From an uncultured beta proteobacterium (GTDB taxonomy: Bacteria > Pseudomonadota > Gammaproteobacteria > Burkholderiales > SG8-41), in the NCBI GenBank assembly GCA_903885665.1, contig CAISJL010000110.1, positions 1 to 64,000 of the forward strand: a stretch of DNA of 64,000 nt, in the 5' to 3' direction. The position numbers and the translations under genes are program-made. Below the pieces are notes generated by a model. That model saw nothing but the letters and a program-made list of their open reading frames with translations, had not been told where the DNA came from and ran no database searches. Shown here in pieces: positions 26,775-37,520 of the stretch; within the stretch, counting starts at the first letter, position 1, and each line of letters begins with the position of its first letter.

Positions 26775-28160
26775 ATGCCTAATCACTCGCTACCGCCTAG
26801 CGCCATATTCAAAGCCTACGACATCCGTGGCATTGTTGGCACCACATTAACAACTGCCGGCACTGAAGCTATCGGACATGCCATCGGTAGCGAAGCGATT
26901 GATCGCGGGGTCTCTAGCGTAGTCATTGGTCGCGATGGCCGCCTTTCTGGCCCAGACCTGAGTGCAGCACTCGCTCGGGGCCTACAAGCCAGCGGGGTGA
27001 ATGTAATTGATGTGGGCATGGTGGCAACCCCCATACTGTATTTTGCTGCGCATGCATTGGATTCATTCTCTGGAGTGATGGTGACCGGCTCGCACAACCC
27101 ACCCGCTTACAATGGCCTCAAAATGATGTTGGCTGGCGATACCTTATCTGGGGATGTCATCCAGGCGTTGCGCACCCGCTTAGTCCAGCAGCAACTTCAT
27201 CATGGCGCCGGACAATATAGTGAGCACGATATTCGGCCCGCCTATTTAGAACGTATTGTGCAATCGATTCATCTAGCACGACCCATGCACATTGCTGTTG
27301 ATAGTGGCAATGGTATTGCTGGGGCAACTGCCCCAGAGCTGTATCGCCAGCTGGGATGCACAGTAGACGAATTGTTTTGCGAGGTCGATGGCACGTTCCC
27401 CAACCATCATCCAGACCCCTCACAACCCGACAATTTACGCGACCTGATTCATCAACTCGCGCTTGGAAAAGCCGAACTTGGGCTAGCATTTGATGGTGAT
27501 GGCGATCGCCTAGGCGTAGTCACTCCTTCTGGCAGAATCATTTACCCAGACCGCCAATTAATGTTATTTGCAGAAGAAGTGCTGTCACGTCACCCAGGTG
27601 CTGAAATTATTTTTGACGTCAAATGCACTCGCCATTTATTTAGCTGGATCCGCAACCGCGGCGGCATCCCCCTAATGTGGAAAACCGGTCACTCTTTTAT
27701 TAAACAAAAACTCAAACAAACCGGTGCGCCATTAGCTGGCGAGATGAGCGGGCACATCTTCTTTAAAGATCGTTGGTATGGTTTTGATGATGGGATTTAC
27801 GCTGGAGCAAGACTACTGGAGATTCTCAGCCGCAGTGCAAACCCTGGGGCCATACTGGAGGCGCTGCCCGAGGCCGTCAGCACACCTGAACTACAATGGG
27901 AACTAAGCGAAGGCGAGAACTACAGTCTCATGAATACGCTACAAAGCAACGCCAAATTCCCAACAGCACAAGAGATCATTACGATTGATGGCCTGCGCGT
28001 TGAATACGCCGATGGGTTTGGTTTAGCGAGACCTTCGAATACCACCCCAATCATTGTGCTACGCTTTGAAGCAGACAACCAAGCAGCCCTTGAGCGTATC
28101 CAAGCTGATTTTAGAGTCGCACTGATCGCACTCAAACCAGGCGCGACATTACCGTTCTAG
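26775..28160 (+). CDS. Phosphomannomutase/phosphoglucomutase (AlgC type)
   Basis: Interconverts hexose 1- and 6-phosphates for LPS and exopolysaccharide sugars. The 461 residues carry the four alpha-D-phosphohexomutase sites: phosphoserine S106 in VTGSHNPPAYNGLK, the metal loop DGDGDR at 240-245, the sugar loop GEMSGHIFF and the phosphate-binding ARPSNTTPIIVLRFEA near the end. The GEMSGH loop fits the dual-specificity AlgC/ManB group. It is convergent with alaS (22-bp gap). Confidence 0.94.
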   Translation: MPNHSLPPSAIFKAYDIRGIVGTTLTTAGTEAIGHAIGSEAIDRGVSSVVIGRDGRLSGPDLSAALARGLQASGVNVIDVGMVATPILYFAAHALDSFSGVMVTGSHNPPAYNGLKMMLAGDTLSGDVIQALRTRLVQQQLHHGAGQYSEHDIRPAYLERIVQSIHLARPMHIAVDSGNGIAGATAPELYRQLGCTVDELFCEVDGTFPNHHPDPSQPDNLRDLIHQLALGKAELGLAFDGDGDRLGVVTPSGRIIYPDRQLMLFAEEVLSRHPGAEIIFDVKCTRHLFSWIRNRGGIPLMWKTGHSFIKQKLKQTGAPLAGEMSGHIFFKDRWYGFDDGIYAGARLLEILSRSANPGAILEALPEAVSTPELQWELSEGENYSLMNTLQSNAKFPTAQEIITIDGLRVEYADGFGLARPSNTTPIIVLRFEADNQAALERIQADFRVALIALKPGATLPF

Positions 28161-28182
28161 ACAGCCCCATAGGGAGCTCTGT

Positions 28183-28185
<3 letters not shown>
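28158..28185. terminator. Inverted repeat between convergent genes, possible terminator
   Basis: TAGACAG (28158-28164) pairs with CTGTCTA (28179-28185), with CCC/GGG available inside the loop. It includes the stop codons of both the hexomutase and alaS. There is no T run, so termination by this hairpin alone is uncertain. Confidence 0.4.
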
Positions 28186-30807
<2,622 letters not shown>

Positions 30808-31012
30808 TTACGTAAGATTCAGATTTTAAACCAGTTTTGAGTTGGTTTTTGAGTCTTTATTCCAATCCACAAGCATTCTTAGCCAAATCAAGTCAAAATT
30901 AGCGGCTGAAATGCACAATACATCACTGAAATTCACACAATCTGGTATCTTCTGCCTATAAGAGCCCAACTAGATAACCAAACTAGACGACACCCAATAG
31001 CACTCCAATCAC

Positions 31013-31855
31013 ATGTCTCACGCGATCAGTCTCTCCCAACTTGTTACAGAATTGACTACCGTTGCAGATCGGTGGACAGAACGCTGGCCAGGGCTACCGA
31101 GCATTTTGAATATGTGTCTAAAACGGCTAGAACTCAATGCAGACACGACACTAGCACCACGCACACAAGCGATTGCTAATTGCTTGCTCGATCTCTGTGA
31201 ATGGATCGAAAAAAATGGTCAAAGCCAAGCGACTAGAAATCAAGAGCCCGCTTATCATAATCGCTTGCACTTTGCCGATACCATGATATCGCTCAGTTAT
31301 CTGCTGATTGCCCAACGGCAATGGCAAACGCTGAGTCAATCACCTCTATCAGAAAGCCATATAGAATGGGTTAGCTTATTGAGCATGCTAGCCCATGACC
31401 TGATGCATGACGGGAAAACCAATCGCTATCCCCAAGAGCTCGAGCAACGCTCAGTCAATCACCTCAAACCGTTTATGAACAATCACAGCCTTGATCAAGC
31501 CGATCAGGTATTGATCACGCAACTCATTTTGCATACTGATGCGAACTCGATCATCGCTAATCATGCGCGCATCAAAATCCGCGCATTCGACTTAAACGAT
31601 CCGGATTGCTTAACTATTTTAATCACAGAATCTGACATCTTAGCGAGCTGCCTTAGCGCAACGCAAACCGTACGCACCCAAAATTTATATCAAGAATGGT
31701 TGTTGCTTTATCCAGAACAGGCACAACAACTATTACAGCCTAAGAATCGGTTACTCTTCCTAGAGCGTATCGCCCTGTTTTCCAGCCCTGCAAGCAAGCT
31801 GTTAACCATCGATCAAGATCGACAAGCCCAGATTGACGCTATCCAAACCAAATAG
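31013..31855 (+). CDS. HD-domain phosphohydrolase with class I PDE-like metal motifs
   Basis: Protein of 280 residues, almost entirely helical. YHNRLHFADTM (81-91) and LAHDLMHDGKTN (126-137) reproduce the HNxxHAxD and HDxxHxGxxN motifs of cyclic-nucleotide phosphodiesterases of the eukaryotic class I type, with H82, H86, H128, D129 and H132. A later ITESDILAS (about 205-213) could supply the last metal Asp. There is no sensor or membrane segment. The substrate could be a cyclic or linear nucleotide; it is not determinable. It stands alone between alaS (divergent) and recX (convergent). Confidence 0.72.
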   Translation: MSHAISLSQLVTELTTVADRWTERWPGLPSILNMCLKRLELNADTTLAPRTQAIANCLLDLCEWIEKNGQSQATRNQEPAYHNRLHFADTMISLSYLLIAQRQWQTLSQSPLSESHIEWVSLLSMLAHDLMHDGKTNRYPQELEQRSVNHLKPFMNNHSLDQADQVLITQLILHTDANSIIANHARIKIRAFDLNDPDCLTILITESDILASCLSATQTVRTQNLYQEWLLLYPEQAQQLLQPKNRLLFLERIALFSSPASKLLTIDQDRQAQIDAIQTK

Positions 31856-31881
31856 TTGCAGACTAATTGCATAGCAATACC

Positions 31882-31999
31882 ATGACGTTTTCACGCTCAC
31901 TTGCAGATCAGTATTTAGTCATGTCTCGCGACGAGATGATTAAACGTGCAATCGACTTACCTGGATGCCGATCAAATTAAATCTTTGATTGAAATTTGA
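31882..31999 (+). pseudogene. Short frameshifted coding remnant
   Basis: An ATG at 31882 opens a 32-codon frame (MTFSRSLADQYLVMSRDEMI, then KRAIDLPGCRSN) ending at 31980. If the frame shifts by one base near 31960, reading continues as YLDADQIKSLIEI to a stop at 31997-31999. The two pieces join into a plausible helical stretch, which suggests a small gene broken by a one-base change. The parent family was not recognised. Weak evidence. Confidence 0.35.
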
Positions 32000-32039
32000 T
32001 TTTATTTTTCTGTTATAGGGTTACTTGAGCGCTATATTC

Positions 32040-32546
32040 TTATCGATCAGACTCTGCATGAGCACTTAACTCTCGCAACAGTTGGTTCACAACAGCCATG
32101 TTAAAACCGCGCCCCAAGAGAAATCGCATTTGTTTCTGCCGCTCCCCCGTAGACTGTGGTGCTTGTTGATATTTACGTTGCCAAACCTGCTTCGCGGCAT
32201 CGGCTTCGCTGTGCTTCAAGTTGGCCAAGGTGGCAACAACAGCTTCCTCTGGCACGCCCTTTAATTGCATATCACGGCGAATCCGCATCTCACCATAGCG
32301 GCTGCGTCTAGCATGTGCTATCTGCTCAGCTGCGCGCGTATCGGATAACCAACCCTTAACAGTAAACTCCTCAACAATCAGCTCTACTGCAGCCGGCGAC
32401 TCGGCATAGGGTATCAGTTTTTGGGTCAACTCATAGGTCGTATGCTCACGCCGCGACAAATGCCGCAAAGCCAATGTTTTTAGGCTGGGCGGATTTGTCG
32501 CATCAAATGGCTCTTTATTACGCTTAGCTAACCTTGGACTACGCAT
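32040..32546 (-). CDS. recX: Regulatory protein RecX
   Basis: Inhibits RecA filament activity. The 168-residue protein is made of RecX three-helix repeats: LALRHLSRREHTTYELTQKL, then VEEFTVKGWLSDTRAAEQIA, RSRYGEMRIRRDMQLKGV and the C-terminal MRFLLGRGFNMAVVNQLL. It lies 40 bp downstream of recA on the same strand, so it is expected to be made from recA read-through and to share LexA control. Confidence 0.93.
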   Translation of the reverse strand: MRSPRLAKRNKEPFDATNPPSLKTLALRHLSRREHTTYELTQKLIPYAESPAAVELIVEEFTVKGWLSDTRAAEQIAHARRSRYGEMRIRRDMQLKGVPEEAVVATLANLKHSEADAAKQVWQRKYQQAPQSTGERQKQMRFLLGRGFNMAVVNQLLRELSAHAESDR

Positions 32547-32586
32547 GAGTGGTGCAATCCATTTAATTTGTTAAACAGTAGTGTAT

Positions 32587-33666
32587 TTAGCTAGCAGCCT
32601 TTTTCTTTGTAATATCGGCATCAACGACTTCCAGTGTTTGCTTCTTCGCTGGCACAGGAGCTAATACCGGACCACCATTCACACCAACAGCCACTCGGAT
32701 GCGCGCTTCAATTTCATCAGCCATTGCTGGGTTTTCGCGTAAATACTCGCGCGTATTGTCTTTACCCTGGCCAATACGATCCTTGCCATAAGAATACCAA
32801 GCCCCAGACTTTTCAATAATATTGTGAATTACGCCCAATTCAATAATTTCACCTTCGCGCGAGATGCCTTCGCCGTAGAGAATGTCAAATTCTGCCTGAC
32901 GAAATGGTGGAGCAACTTTATTTTTTACGATTTTAGCGCGAGTCTCCGAACCAATCACCTCGTCGCCTTTCTTAATCGAGCCAATACGCCGAATATCAAT
33001 ACGCACCGAAGCGTAGAATTTTAAAGCGTTACCACCGGTCGTAGTCTCTGGGCTACCAAACATCACACCAATTTTCATGCGAATTTGATTAATGAAAATT
33101 ACCAAGGTATTTGAACGCTTAATATTCGCAGTGAGTTTACGCAAAGCCTGCGACATCAAACGTGCTTGCAAGCCCATCTGTGGCTCACCCATTTCGCCTT
33201 CAATTTCAGCGCGTGGCACCAAAGCGGCAACCGAGTCCACTACCACCACGTCGACCGAACCTGAACGCACCAACATATCAGCGATCTCAAGAGCTTGCTC
33301 ACCATTATCTGGCTGAGAAATAATTAAATCTTCCACCTTGACGCCAAGCTTGCCGGCATATTGCGGATCTAGTGCATGCTCTGCGTCAATAAACGCCGCT
33401 GTGCCACCCAGCTTTTGCATCTGCGCAATCACCGATAGCGTCAGTGTTGTTTTACCCGACGATTCTGGACCGTAAATTTCTACTACACGACCACGTGGTA
33501 GCCCGCCAATGCCTAGCCCAATATCTAAGCCCAACGAACCAGTAGAGACTGCTTGAATGTCCTTAGCAATGTCTGACTCACCCATACGCATGACTGAGCC
33601 TTTACCAAACTGCTTCTCGATTTGCGATAGCGCTGCTGCTAGGGCCTTACTTTTATTGTCGTCCAT
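32587..33666 (-). CDS. recA: Recombinase RecA
   Basis: Central recombinase and SOS co-protease, 359 residues. The start [20 protein letters not shown] is canonical. Walker A is GPESSGKTT at about 67-75. The MAW-like loop and L1 region ([20 protein letters not shown]) and L2 ([20 protein letters not shown]) are intact. The transcript leader is about 170 bases long if it starts near the LexA box at 33839-33854, and contains a 12-bp repeat. recX follows, and pncC-pgpA-thiL lie upstream on the same strand. Confidence 0.99.
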   Translation of the reverse strand: MDDNKSKALAAALSQIEKQFGKGSVMRMGESDIAKDIQAVSTGSLGLDIGLGIGGLPRGRVVEIYGPESSGKTTLTLSVIAQMQKLGGTAAFIDAEHALDPQYAGKLGVKVEDLIISQPDNGEQALEIADMLVRSGSVDVVVVDSVAALVPRAEIEGEMGEPQMGLQARLMSQALRKLTANIKRSNTLVIFINQIRMKIGVMFGSPETTTGGNALKFYASVRIDIRRIGSIKKGDEVIGSETRAKIVKNKVAPPFRQAEFDILYGEGISREGEIIELGVIHNIIEKSGAWYSYGKDRIGQGKDNTREYLRENPAMADEIEARIRVAVGVNGGPVLAPVPAKKQTLEVVDADITKKKAAS

Positions 33667-33697
33667 AGTGTCCTCTTCGTTCAGGGTAGTGCGTTAA

Positions 33698-33733
33698 TAA
33701 GGGGTATTTCAAGGTGTATTTAAGGGGGTATTT
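33698..33733. repeat. 12-bp tandem repeat in the recA leader, three units
   Basis: TAAGGGGTATTT, CAAGGTGTATTT and AAGGGGGTATTT (plus strand) are spaced exactly 12 bp. They lie 32-67 bp upstream of the recA start, inside the expected recA mRNA leader, where the minus strand reads AAATACCCCC-like units. Confidence 0.85.
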
Positions 33734-33838
33734 GCAATCAACGCTAATAGTTTACGGTGCCACTCACTTCAACACTATTGCCGCCATTGCTTCAACTGCT
33801 TCCACGGGATGCATTATGACATATTTTTAAACGAATGG

Positions 33839-33854
33839 CTGTAATTTTATACAG
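33839..33854. promoter_or_regulatory. LexA (SOS) box of recA
   Basis: CTGTAATTTTATACAG matches the CTGT-N8-ACAG LexA consensus used by beta- and gammaproteobacteria. It is 173 bp upstream of the recA ATG and 58 bp beyond the 3' end of... the neighbouring pncC gene is on the upstream side (ends at 33912). On the minus strand a CATAAT hexamer lies about 20 bp after the box and could be the -10 element. It probably controls recA and, by read-through, recX. Confidence 0.85.
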
Positions 33855-33911
33855 TAGTGGTTAAATACCCAGATAAAATAAATTATACAAATAAAATCAG
33901 TGGGTTATATA

Positions 33912-34409
33912 TCATTTTGATACTGGTAACAGCCGCATCACTCCCATAATCGCCATATGAACGGCCGCATGGCGCACAGCTTCGCGGTCTCCAGAGAAGC
34001 AATGCGTTAGGCTTTTGGGTTCGCCATTTTTAATCCCCCAAGCAAAGCAAACTGTGCCCACAGGCTTATCAGGTGAGCCACCATCCGGTCCAGCAACACC
34101 GCTAATCGCCAAGGCAACTTGGGCATGGCTATTAGCCAACGCACCCTGAACCATTTCACATACCGTTGCCTCTGAGACTGCGCCGTGAGCATCCAAGGTT
34201 TGCGCGCTCACACCTAACATCTCTCGCTTTGCAGAATTGCTATAAGTGACAAACCCACGGTCAAACCAACCAGAGCTCCCCGCTACCGCAGTCACGACTT
34301 GAGACACCCACCCCCCTGTGCACGATTCAGCAGTTGCCAACAGCAAGCCCTGCGCCTTCAGCGCCTGTCCCATTTTTTGTGACATTTCTAATAGTGACTG
34401 ATCTGACAT
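33912..34409 (-). CDS. pncC: Nicotinamide-nucleotide amidase (CinA C-terminal domain)
   Basis: Deamidates nicotinamide mononucleotide in NAD recycling. The 165-residue protein is the stand-alone CinA C-terminal domain: LLLATAESCTGGWVSQVVT (about 21-39) with the catalytic Ser-Cys region, FVTYSNSAKREMLGV, and SGVAGPDGGSPDKPVGTVCF. It follows pgpA by 21 bp on the same strand and precedes recA, the usual betaproteobacterial order thiL-pgpA-pncC-recA. Confidence 0.94.
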   Translation of the reverse strand: MSDQSLLEMSQKMGQALKAQGLLLATAESCTGGWVSQVVTAVAGSSGWFDRGFVTYSNSAKREMLGVSAQTLDAHGAVSEATVCEMVQGALANSHAQVALAISGVAGPDGGSPDKPVGTVCFAWGIKNGEPKSLTHCFSGDREAVRHAAVHMAIMGVMRLLPVSK

Positions 34410-34430
34410 CTGGATACGCCCCTTTGCGAT

Positions 34431-34976
34431 TTAACTCCACCAACGATAACAAATAGCAACCACCAATACCGTATATCCAGCGGCGAGAATATCATCCCAC
34501 ATCACCCCAAATCCATGTTTCATCGTACGGTCATAATGGCGTATTGGCGGTGGCTTCACGATATCAAAAAAACGAAATACGGCAAATGCATATACCTGCC
34601 AAAAAAAATCTAACGGCACAAAAAACAACACTAATAAAAAAGCTACGACCTCATCCCACACCATACCGCCGTGATCAGACACCCCCAGGGCGCGACCAGT
34701 CACTGTGCTTGCCCACACGCCTAACATAAAAAGCATCACTAGCAAGCTAAAGTAAGCGGGTGCAGACAAGAGCGGTTGGAATATATCGAACAACGGCACT
34801 GCTAACAAAGTGCCGCAAGTACCCGGTGCTGGTAACAATCCAACACCACCACCAAAGGCAATAAAGTGCGCTGGGTGTTGACGTACGAATCGCCAGTCTG
34901 GCAGTCTTGGGTTGGATGCAGAATCAATCAAAATGATCAAAGCCTTGCTGTTTTGTCGGTACAGGCAGTCCAGCAC
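34431..34976 (-). CDS. pgpA: Phosphatidylglycerophosphatase A
   Basis: Inner-membrane phosphatase making phosphatidylglycerol. The family core runs from DWRFVRQHPAHFIAFGGGVG and LPAPGTCGTL to WDEVVAF, FRFFDIVKPPPIRHYDR and HGFGVMWDDILA, with several membrane segments. The listed ATG gives 181 residues and a 53-bp overlap with thiL. The family normally starts close to the DWRF motif, so a TTG at 34931 (166 residues, 8-bp overlap with the thiL stop) is at least as likely as the true start. Confidence 0.9.
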   Translation of the reverse strand: MLDCLYRQNSKALIILIDSASNPRLPDWRFVRQHPAHFIAFGGGVGLLPAPGTCGTLLAVPLFDIFQPLLSAPAYFSLLVMLFMLGVWASTVTGRALGVSDHGGMVWDEVVAFLLVLFFVPLDFFWQVYAFAVFRFFDIVKPPPIRHYDRTMKHGFGVMWDDILAAGYTVLVVAICYRWWS

Positions 34977-35892
34977 GATCCACCAATACCGGATGATAGA
35001 TGCCCGAGGGTGCAGTAATCATGTGACCCACTCGAGTGAGTTCGACTCGCGACTCCACAGCAATACGCGCTAGCGCGGTGCGTTTTGATCTGGCAGCAGT
35101 AAAGCACAATTCATAATCATCTCCACCAGCAATCTGTGCAGTGCGCGCCGCCGGATGATGGTGATAGCGGCGCAGCAAAGCTGAAGTGGGCAACTGATCC
35201 CATTGCACCACAGCTGCCAATAATGAACGCTCGCAAATATGTCCAAGATCAGCTAACAAACCATCGGAGACGTCAATCGCACTGCGAGCCACACCGCGCA
35301 AAGCCAAGCCCAGTGCAACCCGCGGCTGCGGCTGATCTAAGCGGCGCTGAGCTCGGGCCAAATCGGCCGCTGAGAGTTTGATTCGGCCTTGGCGTGCCGC
35401 CACTGCCAGGGCAGCATCTCCGAGCGTACCCGAGACCCAAATATCATCTCCCACCCGAGCACCATCGCGACGCAAAGCCTGACGCAAAGGTAGCTCTCCA
35501 ATAATTTGCACGCATATATTTAATGGCCCGCGCGTGGTGTCACCACCAATGAGCTCAACACCAAACTGCCGCGCAAGCCGCATAAAACCCTTAGAAAAAT
35601 CTGCAACCCACTGAGCGTCTGCTCGTGGCAGCGCTATACCCATCGTGGCCCAACGCGGTTGCGCACCCATCGCGGCCATATCCGATAAGTTCACAGCCAA
35701 GGCCTTATGCCCAATCGACTGAGCAGAAGCATCCTTAAAAAAATGGCGACCTTGGACCAACATATCAGCAGCAATCGCCAGCACTTTGCCAGGACTTGCA
35801 CGCACCAAGGCAGCATCGTCACCCACGCCTAGCAGCACGCGATCTACTGGGTGGGTAAAATACCGTTTAATCAACTCAAATTCAGTCGCCAT
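34924..35892 (-). CDS. thiL: Thiamine-monophosphate kinase
   Basis: Phosphorylates thiamine monophosphate to thiamine pyrophosphate. The 322 residues match the family: start EFELIKRYF, then LLGVGDDAALV (about 20-30), the metal site IAADMLVQGRHF, LAVNLSDMAAMGAQPRWA, GGDTTRGPL and AIDVSDGLLADLGHI. It heads the thiL-pgpA-pncC-recA-recX strand run and overlaps pgpA. The 248-bp region upstream (35893-36140) shows no gene; the malic-enzyme gene often found there in relatives is absent. Confidence 0.95.
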   Translation of the reverse strand: MATEFELIKRYFTHPVDRVLLGVGDDAALVRASPGKVLAIAADMLVQGRHFFKDASAQSIGHKALAVNLSDMAAMGAQPRWATMGIALPRADAQWVADFSKGFMRLARQFGVELIGGDTTRGPLNICVQIIGELPLRQALRRDGARVGDDIWVSGTLGDAALAVAARQGRIKLSAADLARAQRRLDQPQPRVALGLALRGVARSAIDVSDGLLADLGHICERSLLAAVVQWDQLPTSALLRRYHHHPAARTAQIAGGDDYELCFTAARSKRTALARIAVESRVELTRVGHMITAPSGIYHPVLVDRAGLPVPTKQQGFDHFD

Positions 35893-36140
35893 CGTCTCTC
35901 AGTTTTATTCTGCTCGACTACCCACAAATCACGCGTTAATACCATTAATTGATCCACTACAAACAGATACGCCACCCAGATCATCATCAAAACGCCAATT
36001 TCAAAATAGCGATCTCTGTCTCTACATAAGGAAGACATCGATAACAAGGTATGGGCGGTTTATTAAAAGTGTAATTGAAGCATTGTACGGCCAGTCAAAG
36101 CTATTGGACTCAAGGCTGAATAAAGCAGCACTGATTGAAC

Positions 36141-36476
36141 TTAGGCAACCGGTTTTGAGTCATCCGCGGCAGGCTGAATTACTGACTGAGGTAAAGACTG
36201 GGATGCGGGCTGAGATACGCACTGAGATGCGGACTGAGGTACAGGCTGCACTGGTGACGCTTGCGCTAACAACGCCTGCTGCTCCTCATACTTTTTCTTC
36301 AAATGCTTAGGAAACCAAAAATCAACCATAGCAAAACCAAAGAAAAATAGCATCATCGTCTTGCGCGTGGCGGGCTCTAGTTCACCACCAGCCATTACCA
36401 CCCAGATACCCAATACTAAGTTAAAAGCGCCTGCAAAATAAAACATATAAATCCGCTTGCGCAACTGTTTATCCAT
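36141..36476 (-). CDS. Small two-helix membrane protein with tetrapeptide-repeat tail
   Basis: Protein of 111 residues without a recognised family. Two membrane segments (about 9-28 and 40-57: YFAGAFNLVLGIWVVMAGG and MMLFFFGFAMVDFWF) are followed by a charged stretch KHLKKKYEEQQ. The tail of about 40 residues is built from tetrapeptides of the type (A/V/L)-(S/P)-Q-(S/P/C), encoded by a 12-bp DNA repeat. The membrane part is clean, so the gene is probably real; the tail looks like a recent low-complexity extension. It lies 30 bp after nusB on the same strand and may be the last gene of that operon. Confidence 0.7.
   Translation of the reverse strand: MDKQLRKRIYMFYFAGAFNLVLGIWVVMAGGELEPATRKTMMLFFFGFAMVDFWFPKHLKKKYEEQQALLAQASPVQPVPQSASQCVSQPASQSLPQSVIQPAADDSKPVA
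36179..36250. repeat. 12-bp tandem repeat inside a coding sequence, six units
   Basis: From 36179: TTACTGACTGAG, GTAAAGACTGGG, ATGCGGGCTGAG, ATACGCACTGAG, ATGCGGACTGAG, GTACAGGCTGCA. Strict 12-bp phase keeps the minus-strand frame open and yields the tetrapeptide tail of the small membrane protein. The core ACTGAGGTA resembles ACTAAGGTG of the array at 5278. Confidence 0.9.
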
Positions 36477-36506
36477 TGCTCTCTCCGCTCTCTACTCAAT
36501 TACACA

Positions 36507-36947
36507 TTACAATCGACCGGCTTGGAACTCAGCCAATCGCAACTGGGCTGCCATTTTATCTAACACGCCATTGACATACTTATGCCCATCGGGTCCTCCA
36601 AATGACTTAGCCAGTTCTATGGCTTCATTGATGATTACCCGATAAGGCACCTCAGGACATTGGATAAATTCAAATCCAGCAATCAACAAAATAGAACGCT
36701 CTACTGGGGACAAACTCTTATAAGCACGGTCTAGCAATGGTGTAATTAACAACTCCATATTCATAGCCCCTGCTACTGCACCTGAGAGCAATAATTCGAA
36801 ATACGCTACATCAATCTTAGTAAAGTCTTCGGTCTCACTAAATTGCGCCACAATCATTTGGGGCGCAGTTCCTGCCAATTGCCACTGATACAACCCTTGC
36901 AAGGCACACTCACGCGATCTGCGCCGACTTGTTTTCATAGTTTTCAT
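36507..36947 (-). CDS. nusB: Transcription antitermination factor NusB
   Basis: Binds boxA RNA with NusE in rRNA antitermination. The 146-residue protein has the NusB fold: RRRSRECALQGLYQWQLAG at the N-terminus (Arg-rich boxA-binding helix), then LSPVERSILLIAGFEF, VPYRVIINEAIELAKSFGG and KYVNGVLDKMA. It follows ribH by 39 bp on the same strand, the standard ribH-nusB pairing. Confidence 0.97.
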   Translation of the reverse strand: MKTMKTSRRRSRECALQGLYQWQLAGTAPQMIVAQFSETEDFTKIDVAYFELLLSGAVAGAMNMELLITPLLDRAYKSLSPVERSILLIAGFEFIQCPEVPYRVIINEAIELAKSFGGPDGHKYVNGVLDKMAAQLRLAEFQAGRL

Positions 36948-36986
36948 GTAACGGAGCTATCCAACCTCTAAAAATAATCAATAATA

Positions 36987-37484
36987 TCAAGTAGTTATAT
37001 CTTCTTCGTCGTCCACATCAAAACGCATCAAGATATGGCACATTTCAATCGCTGCGAGCGCGCAATCTTCACCTTTTTGCGCCACACGCGCCAATGCCTG
37101 GGCATCATTTTCAGTGGTCAAAATGCCATTAGCAATTGGGCAACCGGTCTCTAATTGCACCTGGGTAATACCACGGGCCGACTCATTAGAGACAATCTCA
37201 AAATGATAGGTCTCACCACGAATCACTGCACCTAAAGCAATCAATGCATCAAACTGGCCACTTAGCGCCATGACCTTCAAGGTCAAAGGGATTTCTAGTG
37301 CACCAGCAACTGGCACTACACAGATATCCGAAGCGCTCACACCATGCTTACGCAATGCTGCTGTACAAGAGGCCAGCAAGCCGTTGCCAATTTCCGCATT
37401 AAACCGCCCCATGACAATACCGATACGCAAGTCGGTAGCGTCATGCTGCGGGCTTAATATTTCCATACCATCGTACTGAGTCAT
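36987..37484 (-). CDS. ribH: 6,7-dimethyl-8-ribityllumazine synthase
   Basis: Condenses the RibB product with the ribitylaminouracil intermediate in the fourth stage of riboflavin synthesis. The 165 residues contain RIGIVMGRFNAEIGNGLL, the substrate loop VPVAGALEIPLTLKV, ALGAVIRGETYHFEIVSNES with the catalytic His, and PIANGILTTENDAQALAR. It lies 36 bp after ribBA, so ribBA-ribH-nusB are still one operon although ribE and ribD are now 5 kb upstream. Confidence 0.97.
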   Translation of the reverse strand: MTQYDGMEILSPQHDATDLRIGIVMGRFNAEIGNGLLASCTAALRKHGVSASDICVVPVAGALEIPLTLKVMALSGQFDALIALGAVIRGETYHFEIVSNESARGITQVQLETGCPIANGILTTENDAQALARVAQKGEDCALAAIEMCHILMRFDVDDEEDITT

Positions 37485-37520
37485 CGCAATCCTTCTTCCT
37501 ATGATTAATCTATAAATTGT

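Noticed and set aside
35786-36310. 174-codon plus-strand frame over thiL leader
   Set aside because: It overlaps the thiL start and the small membrane protein antisense; the second half is a translation of the 12-bp repeat. No family pattern.
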